Of a stretch of DNA of 64,000 nucleotides, positions 10,586 to 17,543 are shown piece after piece; position 1 is the stretch's first letter, and each line of letters starts with the position of its first letter. This DNA comes from Streptomyces narbonensis (GTDB taxonomy: Bacteria; Actinomycetota; Actinomycetes; Streptomycetales; Streptomycetaceae): assembly GCF_014649015.1 (NCBI RefSeq), contig NZ_BMSF01000001.1, positions 744,001 to 808,000 of the forward strand. The letters are read 5' to 3'. The position numbers and the translations under genes were made by a program. A model generated the notes under the pieces. That model was given only the letters and a program-made list of their open reading frames with translations, did not search any database and was not told the DNA's origin.

Positions 10586-11853
10586 TTCTTGCGGCCGCTC
10601 ACGAGGAAGCCGATGCCGACGCCGACGACCATGCCGATGCCGATGATCCACCAGACGTCGAAGCCGGACTCGTCCTCGCTCGTGGACGCGTCGGAGGTGT
10701 CCGGGGTCTTGGGCTCCGGGCCCAGGGCGTTCAGCTGCTCGACGAGGTCGGCCGAGCCGAACTCGCGCGGGTCGGTCTCCGTCGCGCGGGCGGTCAGGAT
10801 CAGCTGCGCGTACGCGGCGGGGCCGCTCTCCTTCGCCCACGCGGCGGAGTTCTTCTCCAGCCACTCCATCGCGGGCTGGGCCTCCTTCGTCGCACCGGAC
10901 GCGGCGAGCGCCAGGACCGCGTCGGCGGTGTTGCCGAAGTCGGGCTTCTCCGTCGTGTCGGTGGATCCGGGCATCGGCGGGGCGGTGAGGTGGCCGGTCT
11001 TCGCGAGGGCCTTCGCCAGGTAGGAGGCGCCGTTGAGCGCGGCCCGCTCGGCGGTCGGCTTCGGCAGGTCCTGGCAGGTCGGGGACTGCTCGGGGGAGGA
11101 CTTGGTGGAGACGACGCTCTTGCCGAGCCCGGCGAGGGTCGCGGCGGCGGTGGCGTCCGCGTTGGCGAGGAGCTTGCCGGTCTTGTCGGGCTGGTACGCG
11201 AAGGCTCCGGCGCCGTCCTTGTCGGAGCAGGGCACCGCGAAGGTGAGGAGCGCGTCGTAGGGGGTGCGGCCCTCGACGGAGGTGTAGGAGCCGGGCTTGA
11301 TGCCGGTCGCGGCGAGGGCGCCGATGACGAGCGAGGTGGAGTTGGCGTCGCTGGGGCTGCCGGGGGCGTAGCCCCAGCCGCCGTCCTTGTTCTGCACGGA
11401 CCGCAGCCAGCCGTCGCCGGCCTTGACGGCCTTGTCGACCTTCTCCGGGAACATGGACTCGCGGCGGACGGAGCCCAGCGCCTGGACGGCGAGGGCGGTG
11501 GCGTTGGTGTCGCGCATCGTCTTCGCGTCGCAGGGCACGGTCGTGTCCGCGCGGTAGGCGCTGAAGGAACCGTCGGCGCACTGCTGGTCGAGCAGCCAGT
11601 CCACGGCCAGGCCGGCGGGCTGGAAGCCGGCGCCGCGCTGGGCGAGGAAGGCGTAGGACTGCCGCCACACACCGTCGTAGGTCGGGTCCTTCGTGCCGTA
11701 CAGACCACTGGAGGCACCGGAAGCGGAGGGGGAAGCGGAGGCCGGGTCGGACGGCGAGGGCGCGGCGGCGGCCGGCAGGGCCAGGGCCGCTCCGGTGCCG
11801 AAGACGACGGCTGCGGCGGCGAGCGCGGCTGCGCTGCGGCGGACGGTGTTCAT
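10582..11853 (-). CDS. Secreted prenyltransferase/squalene-cyclase-repeat protein, membrane anchored (SCO2321-like)
   Basis: 423 residues with a signal peptide (about 1-30), an extracellular alpha/alpha-barrel repeat region and a C-terminal membrane helix (WWIIGIGMVVGVGIGFLV) ending SGRKK. Repeats of the QW/terpene-cyclase type are visible: DGSFSAYRADT, DGGWGYAPGSPSDANST and AGAFAYQPDKTG. No catalytic DxDD or QW enzyme motif of true cyclases is seen. Since it is exported and is the first gene behind a cobalamin riboswitch, a ligand-binding role like the alpha domain of intrinsic factor is more likely than prenyl transfer. The ATG at 11853 has AGGAGAGGG upstream; a further in-frame start at 11889 would place extra residues before the signal peptide. 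Confidence 0.78.
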   Translation of the reverse strand: MNTVRRSAAALAAAAVVFGTGAALALPAAAAPSPSDPASASPSASGASSGLYGTKDPTYDGVWRQSYAFLAQRGAGFQPAGLAVDWLLDQQCADGSFSAYRADTTVPCDAKTMRDTNATALAVQALGSVRRESMFPEKVDKAVKAGDGWLRSVQNKDGGWGYAPGSPSDANSTSLVIGALAATGIKPGSYTSVEGRTPYDALLTFAVPCSDKDGAGAFAYQPDKTGKLLANADATAAATLAGLGKSVVSTKSSPEQSPTCQDLPKPTAERAALNGASYLAKALAKTGHLTAPPMPGSTDTTEKPDFGNTADAVLALAASGATKEAQPAMEWLEKNSAAWAKESGPAAYAQLILTARATETDPREFGSADLVEQLNALGPEPKTPDTSDASTSEDESGFDVWWIIGIGMVVGVGIGFLVSGRKK

Positions 11854-11924
11854 GGGGCCCTCTCCTGCGGCCGGGCACCGGCACGCCACAGGGGCACCAG
11901 GCTCCGGCTCCGTATTCCTCGACG

Positions 11925-12050
11925 GTGCCGGCGTTCACGTCCCGGACGGGGCAGTCCGACTCACCACCCTTTGAGGGGGTGGATCACGGTTGCGGGTCAG
12001 TGCCGGATTCCCACCGGCTTCCCCCCGTACGGGCATGATGACGACCCGCT
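11925..12050 (-). promoter_or_regulatory. Cobalamin riboswitch (AdoCbl class)
   Basis: Read on the minus strand, 12018-11984 contains GCCGGTGGGAATCC, then GGCACTGACCCGCAAC and CGTGA, which is the conserved core of B12-sensing RNAs. The B12 box follows at about 11962-11950 as GAGTCGGACTGCC. The element ends about 75-100 bases before the ATG of the leftward operon. The last stretch before the gene (GCCGGTGCCCGGC next to AGGAG) may pair to hide the ribosome site, which would be translational control. B12 should switch the operon off. Exact 5' end is approximate. Confidence 0.9.
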
Positions 12051-12132
12051 CACTCTACCGGCCCGTACGCCCGCGGCCCGGTGGGTGCGAGGCGCCTCAC
12101 ACAGCGCCGCACACAGGGCCTCGCGCCGGGCC

Positions 12133-13170
12133 TCACACCGCGACGTACGTGACCGGGTCCGTGCCCGTCACGGCCTCCGCGCGGCCCAGCTTCACCAGGC
12201 GGCGGACGTGGGCCTCGGCCTCGCTGACGGCGATGTTCCGTGAGCCGTGGGGGATCTCGGCCCAGGGGCGGTTCCACTCCATCCGCTCGGCGAGCTGCCA
12301 CGGGGTGAGCGGGGTGGCGAGCAGGGCGAGGAGCCCGGTGAGCCGTTCCTCGTGGTGGGTGAGGAGCTCGTCGACCCGGCCGGCGGCGTCGGCGAAGGCG
12401 TACTGGTGGGCGGGGAGGACCTCGGCGACGCCGAGGCGGCCGATGCGTTCGAGGGAGTCGAGGTAGTCGCCGAGGGGGTCGGTCTCGTGGGCGTCGCCCG
12501 GGTTCTCGTACAGGCCGATGTGCGGGGAGATCCCCGGCAGCAGGTGGTCGCCGGAGAAGAGCCGGCCGTGACCCGGCAGCCCGGCGGGGTGCTGCTCCTC
12601 CAGGTGGAGGCAGACGTGGCCGGGGGTGTGGCCGGGGGTCCAGATCGCGCGCAGCCGCCGGCCGGTGAGGTCGAGGAGCTCGCCGGGGACGATCTCCCGG
12701 TCGGGCACGGCGGAGCGCAGCCCCGGCAGGGTCCGCATCCGGCCGGCGGCGCGGGCGGCCCGCAGTGGGGCGACGTGCTCCTCGGGGGCGCCGACGGCGG
12801 TCAGCTTCTGGGTCATGTAGTCGAGCCAGGTGCCCGGCTCGGCCTCGCGGGTGCGGCGGACGACGGCCGTGTCGGCGGCGTGCATGGCGATCCAGGCCCC
12901 GGACTCCTCGCGGACCCGGCCGGAGAGTCCGTGGTGGTCGGGGTGGTGGTGGGTGATGACGACCCCGTGGATCTCCTGGACCGAGAGCCCCAGCGCGCCG
13001 AGTCCGGAGGTGAGTTCGGCCCAGGAGGTCGGGTCGTCCCAGCCGGTGTCGACGAGCACGGGGCCGCGGTCGGTGTCGAGCACGTGGACCAGGGTGTGGC
13101 CGAGCGGATTGTCCGGGATGGGCACCCGCAGGGACCAGACGCCTCCGCCGTGCTCGGTCACCTGGGTCAT
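12133..13170 (-). CDS. MBL-fold metallo-hydrolase
   Basis: 345 residues with the metallo-beta-lactamase signature HHHPDHHG at residues 74-81, which binds two zinc ions, plus further ligands expected in the TPGHTPGHVCLH and FSGDHLLP segments. A C-terminal winged-helix-like region (TPWQLAERMEWNRPW, VRRLVKLGRAEAV) is typical of the LACTB2 type of hydrolase. Members cleave thioesters, RNA or lactones; the substrate is not evident. The gene is divergent from the aldehyde dehydrogenase gene and shares with it an upstream region carrying a KstR-type box and the second palindrome, so a role in acyl-CoA or sterol metabolism is inferred. Confidence 0.82.
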   Translation of the reverse strand: MTQVTEHGGGVWSLRVPIPDNPLGHTLVHVLDTDRGPVLVDTGWDDPTSWAELTSGLGALGLSVQEIHGVVITHHHPDHHGLSGRVREESGAWIAMHAADTAVVRRTREAEPGTWLDYMTQKLTAVGAPEEHVAPLRAARAAGRMRTLPGLRSAVPDREIVPGELLDLTGRRLRAIWTPGHTPGHVCLHLEEQHPAGLPGHGRLFSGDHLLPGISPHIGLYENPGDAHETDPLGDYLDSLERIGRLGVAEVLPAHQYAFADAAGRVDELLTHHEERLTGLLALLATPLTPWQLAERMEWNRPWAEIPHGSRNIAVSEAEAHVRRLVKLGRAEAVTGTDPVTYVAV

Positions 13171-13227
13171 GTGCCCTCATCTCTCCAAGACCGTACGGAG
13201 CTTGCTCGACTCGTTGCCCATGGTAAC

Positions 13228-13241
13228 TAGAACTGGTATCA
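13228..13241. promoter_or_regulatory. KstR-type box (MBL / aldehyde dehydrogenase divergent promoter)
   Basis: TAGAACTGGTATCA matches TnnAACnnGTTnnA with one mismatch. It sits inside a longer dyad AGAACTG-GTAT-CAGTTCT (13229-13246). It lies between the divergent MBL hydrolase and aldehyde dehydrogenase genes. Confidence 0.5.
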
Positions 13242-13244
13242 GTT

Positions 13245-13259
13245 CTGAAGCACCGTCAG
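13245..13259. promoter_or_regulatory. Degenerate copy of the 15-bp CTGAYG palindrome
   Basis: CTGAAGCACCGTCAG differs at two positions from the copy at 40712-40726. It abuts the KstR-type box, the same arrangement as at 32572-32602. Confidence 0.45.
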
Positions 13260-13301
13260 AAAGTCATTCAGGGAACTTCATCTCCTCGGGAGGCAGCGGT
13301 C

Positions 13302-14762
13302 ATGACCGAGCTTGTGGAGCACGGAAAGCTGTTCATCGGCGGGGAGTTGACCGATCCGCTCGGTAACGGGGTGATCGAGGTGATCTCGCCCCACACCGAG
13401 GAGGTCATCGGCCGCGTGCCGCACGCCTCCGAGGCCGATGTCGACCGGGCCGTCGCCGCCGCCCGCCGGGCCTTCGACGAGGGACCCTGGCCGCGGATGG
13501 CGCTGGAGGAGCGGATCGCGGTCGTCACCCGCATCAAGGACGCGATCGCCGTCCGCTACGAGGAGATCGCCCGCTCCATCAGCTCGCAGAACGGCTCCCC
13601 GTACTCCTGGTCCGTCCTCGCCCAGGCTCTCGGCGCGATGATGGTCTGGGACGCGGCGATCACCGTCGCCCGGGACTTCGCCTACGAGGAGCGGCGCGGC
13701 GGCGTGCTCGGCCCGCTGCTCGTGCGGCGCGAACCGGTGGGCGTGGTCGCGGCCGTCATCCCGTGGAACGTGCCGCAGTTCACCGCCGCCGCCAAGCTGG
13801 GGCCCGCGCTGCTCGCCGGCTGCGCGGTCGTCCTCAAGCCCTCGCCGGAGGCGCCCCTCGACTCGTACATCCTCGCCGAGATCGCGGCCGAGGCGGGGCT
13901 GCCCGAGGGTGTGCTCAGCATCCTGCCCGCCGACCGGGAGGTCAGCGAGTACCTCGTCGGGCACCCCGGCGTCGACAAGGTCTCCTTCACCGGCTCGGTC
14001 GCGGCCGGCCGGCGGGTCATGGAGGTCGCGTCCCGCAACCTCACCCGGGTCACCCTCGAACTCGGCGGGAAGTCGGCCGCGGTGATCCTGCCGGACGCGG
14101 ACCTCGACACCGCCCTCGCCGGGATCGTCCCCGCCGCCTGGATGAACAACGGCCAGGCGTGCGTGGCCCAGACCCGCATCCTCGCCCCGCGCTCCCGCTA
14201 CGAGGAGATCGCCGAGGCCTTCGCCGCGGCGGCGGGCGCGCTCGTCGTCGGCGACCCGCTCGACCCGGCCACCCAGGTCGGCCCGCTCGTCGCCCGGCGC
14301 CAGCAGCAGCGCTCGCTCGACTACATCGGCATCGGCCAGGCGGAGGGTGCCAAGGTCCTCGCGGGCGGCGGCCGGCCTGCCGGGCTCGACCGTGGCTGGT
14401 ACGTCGAACCGACCCTCTTCGGCGGCGTCGACAACTCCATGCGGATCGCCCGCGAGGAGATCTTCGGCCCGGTCATCTGCCTCCTGCCGTACGAGGACGA
14501 GGCCGAGGCCCTGCGGATCGCCAACGACTCCGACTTCGGGCTCAGCGGCAGCGTCTGGACCGGGGACGTGGAGCACGGCATCGACTTCGCCCGCGGGGTC
14601 CGCACGGGCACCTTCAACGTCAACACCTTCAGCCTGGACATGCTCGGCCCCTTCGGCGGCTACAAGAACTCCGGCCTGGGACGCGAGTTCGGCCCCGAGG
14701 GCTTCGGCGAGTACCTGGAGCACAAGATGATCCACCTGCCGGCCGGCTACGGGGACGCGTGA
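13302..14762 (+). CDS. NAD(P)-dependent aldehyde dehydrogenase
   Basis: A full-length aldehyde dehydrogenase of 486 residues. Family elements are present in order: NAD-binding PWNVPQF and LKPSPEAPL, FTGSVAAGR, the general-base Glu in LELGGKSA, the catalytic Cys in NNGQACVAQTR, EEIFGPV, and the C-terminal PFGGYKNSGLGREFG. It oxidises aldehydes to carboxylates; in this neighbourhood a sterol or terpenoid aldehyde formed after P450 hydroxylation is a reasonable but unproven substrate. The start ATG follows GGGAGGCAGCGGTC. Its stop codon shares one base with the start of the ferredoxin gene, so the two are translationally coupled. Confidence 0.88.
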   Translation: MTELVEHGKLFIGGELTDPLGNGVIEVISPHTEEVIGRVPHASEADVDRAVAAARRAFDEGPWPRMALEERIAVVTRIKDAIAVRYEEIARSISSQNGSPYSWSVLAQALGAMMVWDAAITVARDFAYEERRGGVLGPLLVRREPVGVVAAVIPWNVPQFTAAAKLGPALLAGCAVVLKPSPEAPLDSYILAEIAAEAGLPEGVLSILPADREVSEYLVGHPGVDKVSFTGSVAAGRRVMEVASRNLTRVTLELGGKSAAVILPDADLDTALAGIVPAAWMNNGQACVAQTRILAPRSRYEEIAEAFAAAAGALVVGDPLDPATQVGPLVARRQQQRSLDYIGIGQAEGAKVLAGGGRPAGLDRGWYVEPTLFGGVDNSMRIAREEIFGPVICLLPYEDEAEALRIANDSDFGLSGSVWTGDVEHGIDFARGVRTGTFNVNTFSLDMLGPFGGYKNSGLGREFGPEGFGEYLEHKMIHLPAGYGDA

Positions 14763-14995
14763 TGGGGGACCGCTGGCACGTCGAGGTCGACCGCGGCGTC
14801 TGCATCGGCTCCGGCATGTGCGTCAACCATGCCCCGGACGGCTTCCGCCTCGACAGCGCCCGTCAGTCCCACGCGCGGGAGCCGGAGTCGGACGCGGGCG
14901 AGAGGCTGCTCGCGGCGGCGGAGGGCTGTCCGGTGGAGGCCATCATGATCACTCTCGCGGACGGCGGGGAGCCGGTCTTCCCACCGGAGGAGTAG
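14762..14995 (+). CDS. 3Fe-4S ferredoxin (P450-type)
   Basis: A 77-residue ferredoxin with three cluster cysteines: Cys14 and Cys20 in VCIGSGMC and Cys56 in EGCPVEAI. The missing fourth Cys marks it as the [3Fe-4S] type that commonly feeds electrons to actinobacterial cytochromes P450. It overlaps the aldehyde dehydrogenase stop by one base (TGATG). The nearest P450 in the window is the CYP125-like enzyme at 1280-2536, which is a plausible partner although not adjacent. Confidence 0.88.
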   Translation: MGDRWHVEVDRGVCIGSGMCVNHAPDGFRLDSARQSHAREPESDAGERLLAAAEGCPVEAIMITLADGGEPVFPPEE

Positions 14996-15114
14996 CGGGG
15001 CCGGTGGGCCTCCCGGTGGCCCCGCCCGCGCCGCCGGAACCGCCGTGACCTGCGCGTACCGCGTGTGTGAGACTCCCTCGGCACACGTACGTACGCGCAG
15101 GGAGCGGGGCAGGC

Positions 15115-15693
15115 ATGCGGGGTCGGGACAGCCGGTGGGCGAAGGTCGCGGGAGCGACGGCGGTGTTGCTCCTCGGGGCGGGGTGCGGGGCCGGGAGCGG
15201 GGGAGGGGACTCGGCCTTCGGTCGTGAGGCGGCGCACGCCGAGATCGTCGCCGCCGTCGAGAAGGCGGGTCTGCCGAAGTCCGACCTGCCAGGGATCGGC
15301 GGGCCGACCCCCACGGATTCCACGCCGGCGCCCACGCCGTCCACGGAGCGGGAGCGGCTGCAGGAGCGGGCCGCCGCGTGCAGCGCCTCGTGGCAGTACC
15401 TCGGCCCTCCCGTCGACGGGTCGCGCCCCGGCGTCGAGAAGGCGGTCGCCGCCCTCGTCGGCGAGGACTGGGTCCAGGGCGAGCGCCAGGTGGAGAAGCT
15501 CGACGAGAAGGGCGGCACCATGCTCCAGATCACGCTCAGGAAGCGGGGCTGGGTGCTGTACGCCCGGCACACCGGCGCGCAGGGGCTGGGCATGGAGATG
15601 ATCGCCCTGCATGCGACGGAGACCGCGTGCATGAACCGGTTCACCGAGCAGGAGCAGAAGGTCCTGTTCGGGGAGGACGCCGAACAGGGCTGA
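15115..15693 (+). CDS. Putative lipoprotein, paralogue of the following gene
   Basis: 192 residues beginning with a lipoprotein signal: basic start, hydrophobic VAGATAVLLLGAG, then Cys in a LLGAGC lipobox. The mature part is hydrophilic, with a Pro/Thr linker (about 65-80) and two later cysteines (AACSAS, TACMNR). No family is recognised. It shares length, lipobox placement and the pattern xxC.W(S/T)..GGxxLQ with the next gene, suggesting duplication. ATG at 15115 was preferred over the in-frame ATG at 15067 because it directly precedes the signal peptide. Confidence 0.7.
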   Translation: MRGRDSRWAKVAGATAVLLLGAGCGAGSGGGDSAFGREAAHAEIVAAVEKAGLPKSDLPGIGGPTPTDSTPAPTPSTERERLQERAAACSASWQYLGPPVDGSRPGVEKAVAALVGEDWVQGERQVEKLDEKGGTMLQITLRKRGWVLYARHTGAQGLGMEMIALHATETACMNRFTEQEQKVLFGEDAEQG

Positions 15694-15791
15694 CGGGAGG
15701 TGTCCTTCGTACGCCGTCCGTTTCCACGTGCAAAACTAGGTCGCTGGAAACGGGGGCAAGAGGTCGCCGTGCATGCGTATTTGGGAGTGTT

Positions 15792-16334
15792 GTGCGCAAG
15801 CTGACGTGGGTGGCCGCGGCCGCCGGTGTGGTGCTGCTGGTCGCCGGCTGCGGAAGCGAGGGCGGCGGCGCGGACAAGGGCGGTTCGTCCTCCGGTGGTT
15901 CGTCCGCGGCCGGTGCGGACTCGGCGGGTGGCTCCGGCGGTTCGGACGGCGAGCGGCTGACCGGGGCCGCGGTCACCGCGGAGCTCACCGCCGCGGCGAC
16001 CGGGGCCGGCTTCGCGCAGGACGCCTCGGGCGAGCAGATTCCGGCCGAGGTCAAGGACTGCATGGTCAGCTGGACGGCCGACGCCGAGAAGGCGGCGGAC
16101 CCGGCGAAGTCCTACACGGACACCGTGGCGGCCCTCAACAAGGGCGGCTGGACGGAGGAGCGCAGCTCCGGCCAGGGCGGCTCCGTGATCAAGTCCCTGA
16201 AGAAGAGCAGCTGGCAGCTCCAGGCCAGCAACCACTCGCAGGGCCCGCTGAAGCTGGTCATGTTCGTCGCCGTCGACAGCGGCCCGGAGTGCGCCGCGGC
16301 CATCGCGGAGGAGAACGCGAAGGCCAAGCAGTAG
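15792..16334 (+). CDS. Putative lipoprotein
   Basis: 180 residues with a GTG start just before a lipoprotein signal (LTWVAAAAGVVLLVAGC). A Gly/Ser-rich spacer of about 35 residues follows, then a folded domain with AAVTAELTAAATGAGF, a Cys in VKDCMVSW, SVIKSLKKSSWQLQASN and a final PECAAAIAEEN. It appears to be a paralogue of the lipoprotein just upstream (98 bases away): both have a conserved N-terminal helix, a first Cys followed by SW, a central strand with Gln-Leu/Ile, and a C-terminal Cys. Function unknown. Confidence 0.68.
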   Translation: MRKLTWVAAAAGVVLLVAGCGSEGGGADKGGSSSGGSSAAGADSAGGSGGSDGERLTGAAVTAELTAAATGAGFAQDASGEQIPAEVKDCMVSWTADAEKAADPAKSYTDTVAALNKGGWTEERSSGQGGSVIKSLKKSSWQLQASNHSQGPLKLVMFVAVDSGPECAAAIAEENAKAKQ

Positions 16335-16386
16335 GGACCCGATGCCGTGCGTGCCCCCGGAGCGTGAACCGCCGGGGGTGCGGGCG

Positions 16387-16602
16387 GCGTTCCCCGGCCG
16401 ACTGCCGGGCCCTGCCCGAGTGGCGTGCCCCCGTGGACCGCCGGGGACTGCCTTGGCGGTGTTCCCCGGCTGACCGCCGGCCCTTGCCTTGGTGGTGTTC
16501 CCCGGCTGACCGGCGGGGACTGCCTTGGCGGTGTTCCCCGGCCGACTGCCGGGCCCTGCCTTGGTGGTGTTCCTCGGCTGACCGCCGGGCCCTACCCGAG
16601 TG
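16387..16602. repeat. Six tandem copies of a 36-bp repeat
   Basis: Units begin at 16387, 16423, 16459, 16495, 16531 and 16567 with exact 36-bp spacing. The consensus runs GTGTTCCCCGGCTGACCGCC then GGGCCCTGCCTTGGTG. The array fills the space between the convergent lipoprotein and kstR genes. It is immediately followed by a short CCGGCCCC repeat that lies inside the kstR 3' end. Since 36 is a multiple of three, every frame shows a 12-residue peptide repeat, but no start site or coding signal makes these credible genes. Confidence 0.85.
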
Positions 16603-16612
16603 GCGGGACCCG

Positions 16613-17281
16613 TCAGCGCTTCCCCGGCCCCGGCCCCGGCCCCGGCCCCGGCCCCGGAGCCGGAGCCGGAGTGGGGGCCGTCAGGTCGATCAGCCGGCAG
16701 ACCGTCTCGATGTCGATCTTGACCTGGGCGATCGAGGCGCGCCCCGACAGCCAGGTGATCAGCGCCGAGTGCCACGTGTGCTCGATCACCCGCACCGCCG
16801 ACAGCTGCTCCGGGCTCGGGCGTTCGGCCCCCATCGCGTCCAGGATGATCGCGGTCGTCAGTCGCGAGACCGTGTCGACCTCGGGGCTCACCCCGCGGTC
16901 GGCGAAGGTCAGCGCCCGCACCATCGCGTCGGCGAGCTGCGGCTCGCGCTGGAGCGCCCGGAAGGCCCGCATGAGGGTCTCCGCGACCCGCTCCGCCGGG
17001 TCGGCGCCCGCCGGCGGACGTTTCCGCAGCGTGGTGTGCATGTGCTGGAGCTGGTCCTGCATCGTCGCGACCAGCAGGTGGATCTTGGACGGGAAGTAGC
17101 GGTACAGCGTGCCGAGGGCCACCCCGGCCGCCTCCGCGACCTCCCGCATCTGCACGGCGTCGAAGCCGCCCCGCGCCGCGAGCTGCGCGCTGGCGTCCAG
17201 GATGCGGCGCCGCCGCGCCTCCTGGCGCTCCGTGAGCGGCGGCGCCGAGGGGCTGAGGTCCGCCCTGTTGTCTGCGGTCAT
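16613..17281 (-). CDS. kstR: KstR-like TetR-family repressor
   Basis: 222 residues. The N-terminal HTH region reads RRRRILDASAQLAARGGF, then VQMREVAEAAGVALGTLYRYFPSK, and the ligand domain contains REPQLADAMVRALTFAD and HTWHSALITWLSGRAS. These segments follow mycobacterial KstR closely. KstR represses cholesterol catabolic genes and is released by 3-oxo-4-cholestenoyl-CoA type ligands; the same role is inferred here, supported by matching boxes at 2673, 13228, 17477, 32589 and 40790. ATG at 17281 fits the family start; an upstream in-frame start would add a non-conserved Pro-rich leader. The C-terminus has an unusual Pro-Gly repeat tail encoded by a CCGGCCCC microsatellite. Confidence 0.85.
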   Translation of the reverse strand: MTADNRADLSPSAPPLTERQEARRRRILDASAQLAARGGFDAVQMREVAEAAGVALGTLYRYFPSKIHLLVATMQDQLQHMHTTLRKRPPAGADPAERVAETLMRAFRALQREPQLADAMVRALTFADRGVSPEVDTVSRLTTAIILDAMGAERPSPEQLSAVRVIEHTWHSALITWLSGRASIAQVKIDIETVCRLIDLTAPTPAPAPGPGPGPGPGPGKR

Positions 17282-17476
17282 GGGTTCCCGTTCCGTGCGG
17301 TGGAGCGGCGGTGGAGGCAGCGGTGGAAGCGGCGATGCGGAGCGACAGTATGGCGGTCCGGCCGTCGTGGCGCGAATCACCTGTTCCGGCTCTCACCAGG
17401 GAGCTACCTGCCGGTAGATTCTGTCCTCCTTGAACGATCAAGAAGATCGTCCGAGGAGATCGAGAACGATCAAGTC

Positions 17477-17490
17477 TGTAACTTGTTCTA
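17477..17490. promoter_or_regulatory. Perfect KstR-type box between kstR and the glycosyltransferase operon
   Basis: TGTAACTTGTTCTA fits TnnAACnnGTTnnA exactly. It overlaps a TAGATT -10-like element (17489-17494) reading toward the glycosyltransferase gene. It lies about 195 bases upstream of the divergent kstR start, so it may serve both. Confidence 0.65.
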
Positions 17491-17543
17491 GATTAGCGCG
17501 AGCGGTTACGCTCCGGCGAAACACGCTCGAAGGGGGTCGCCGC

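Noticed and set aside
10582..11853. Squalene-hopene cyclase or true prenyltransferase
   Set aside because: Repeats resemble the family, but it is exported, membrane anchored, lacks DxDD and sits behind a B12 riboswitch; a binding role fits better.
16387..16602. CRISPR array
   Set aside because: The 36-bp units are contiguous with no unique spacers, drift gradually, and there are no cas genes.
16425..17099. 224-residue rightward frame with a 12-residue GGVPRLTAGPCL repeat
   Set aside because: Product of the 36-bp repeat read in one frame plus antisense of kstR; no ribosome site or family.
14949..17441. 830-residue leftward frame spanning lipoprotein and kstR genes
   Set aside because: Shadow of the real kstR frame and antisense of the lipoprotein genes.
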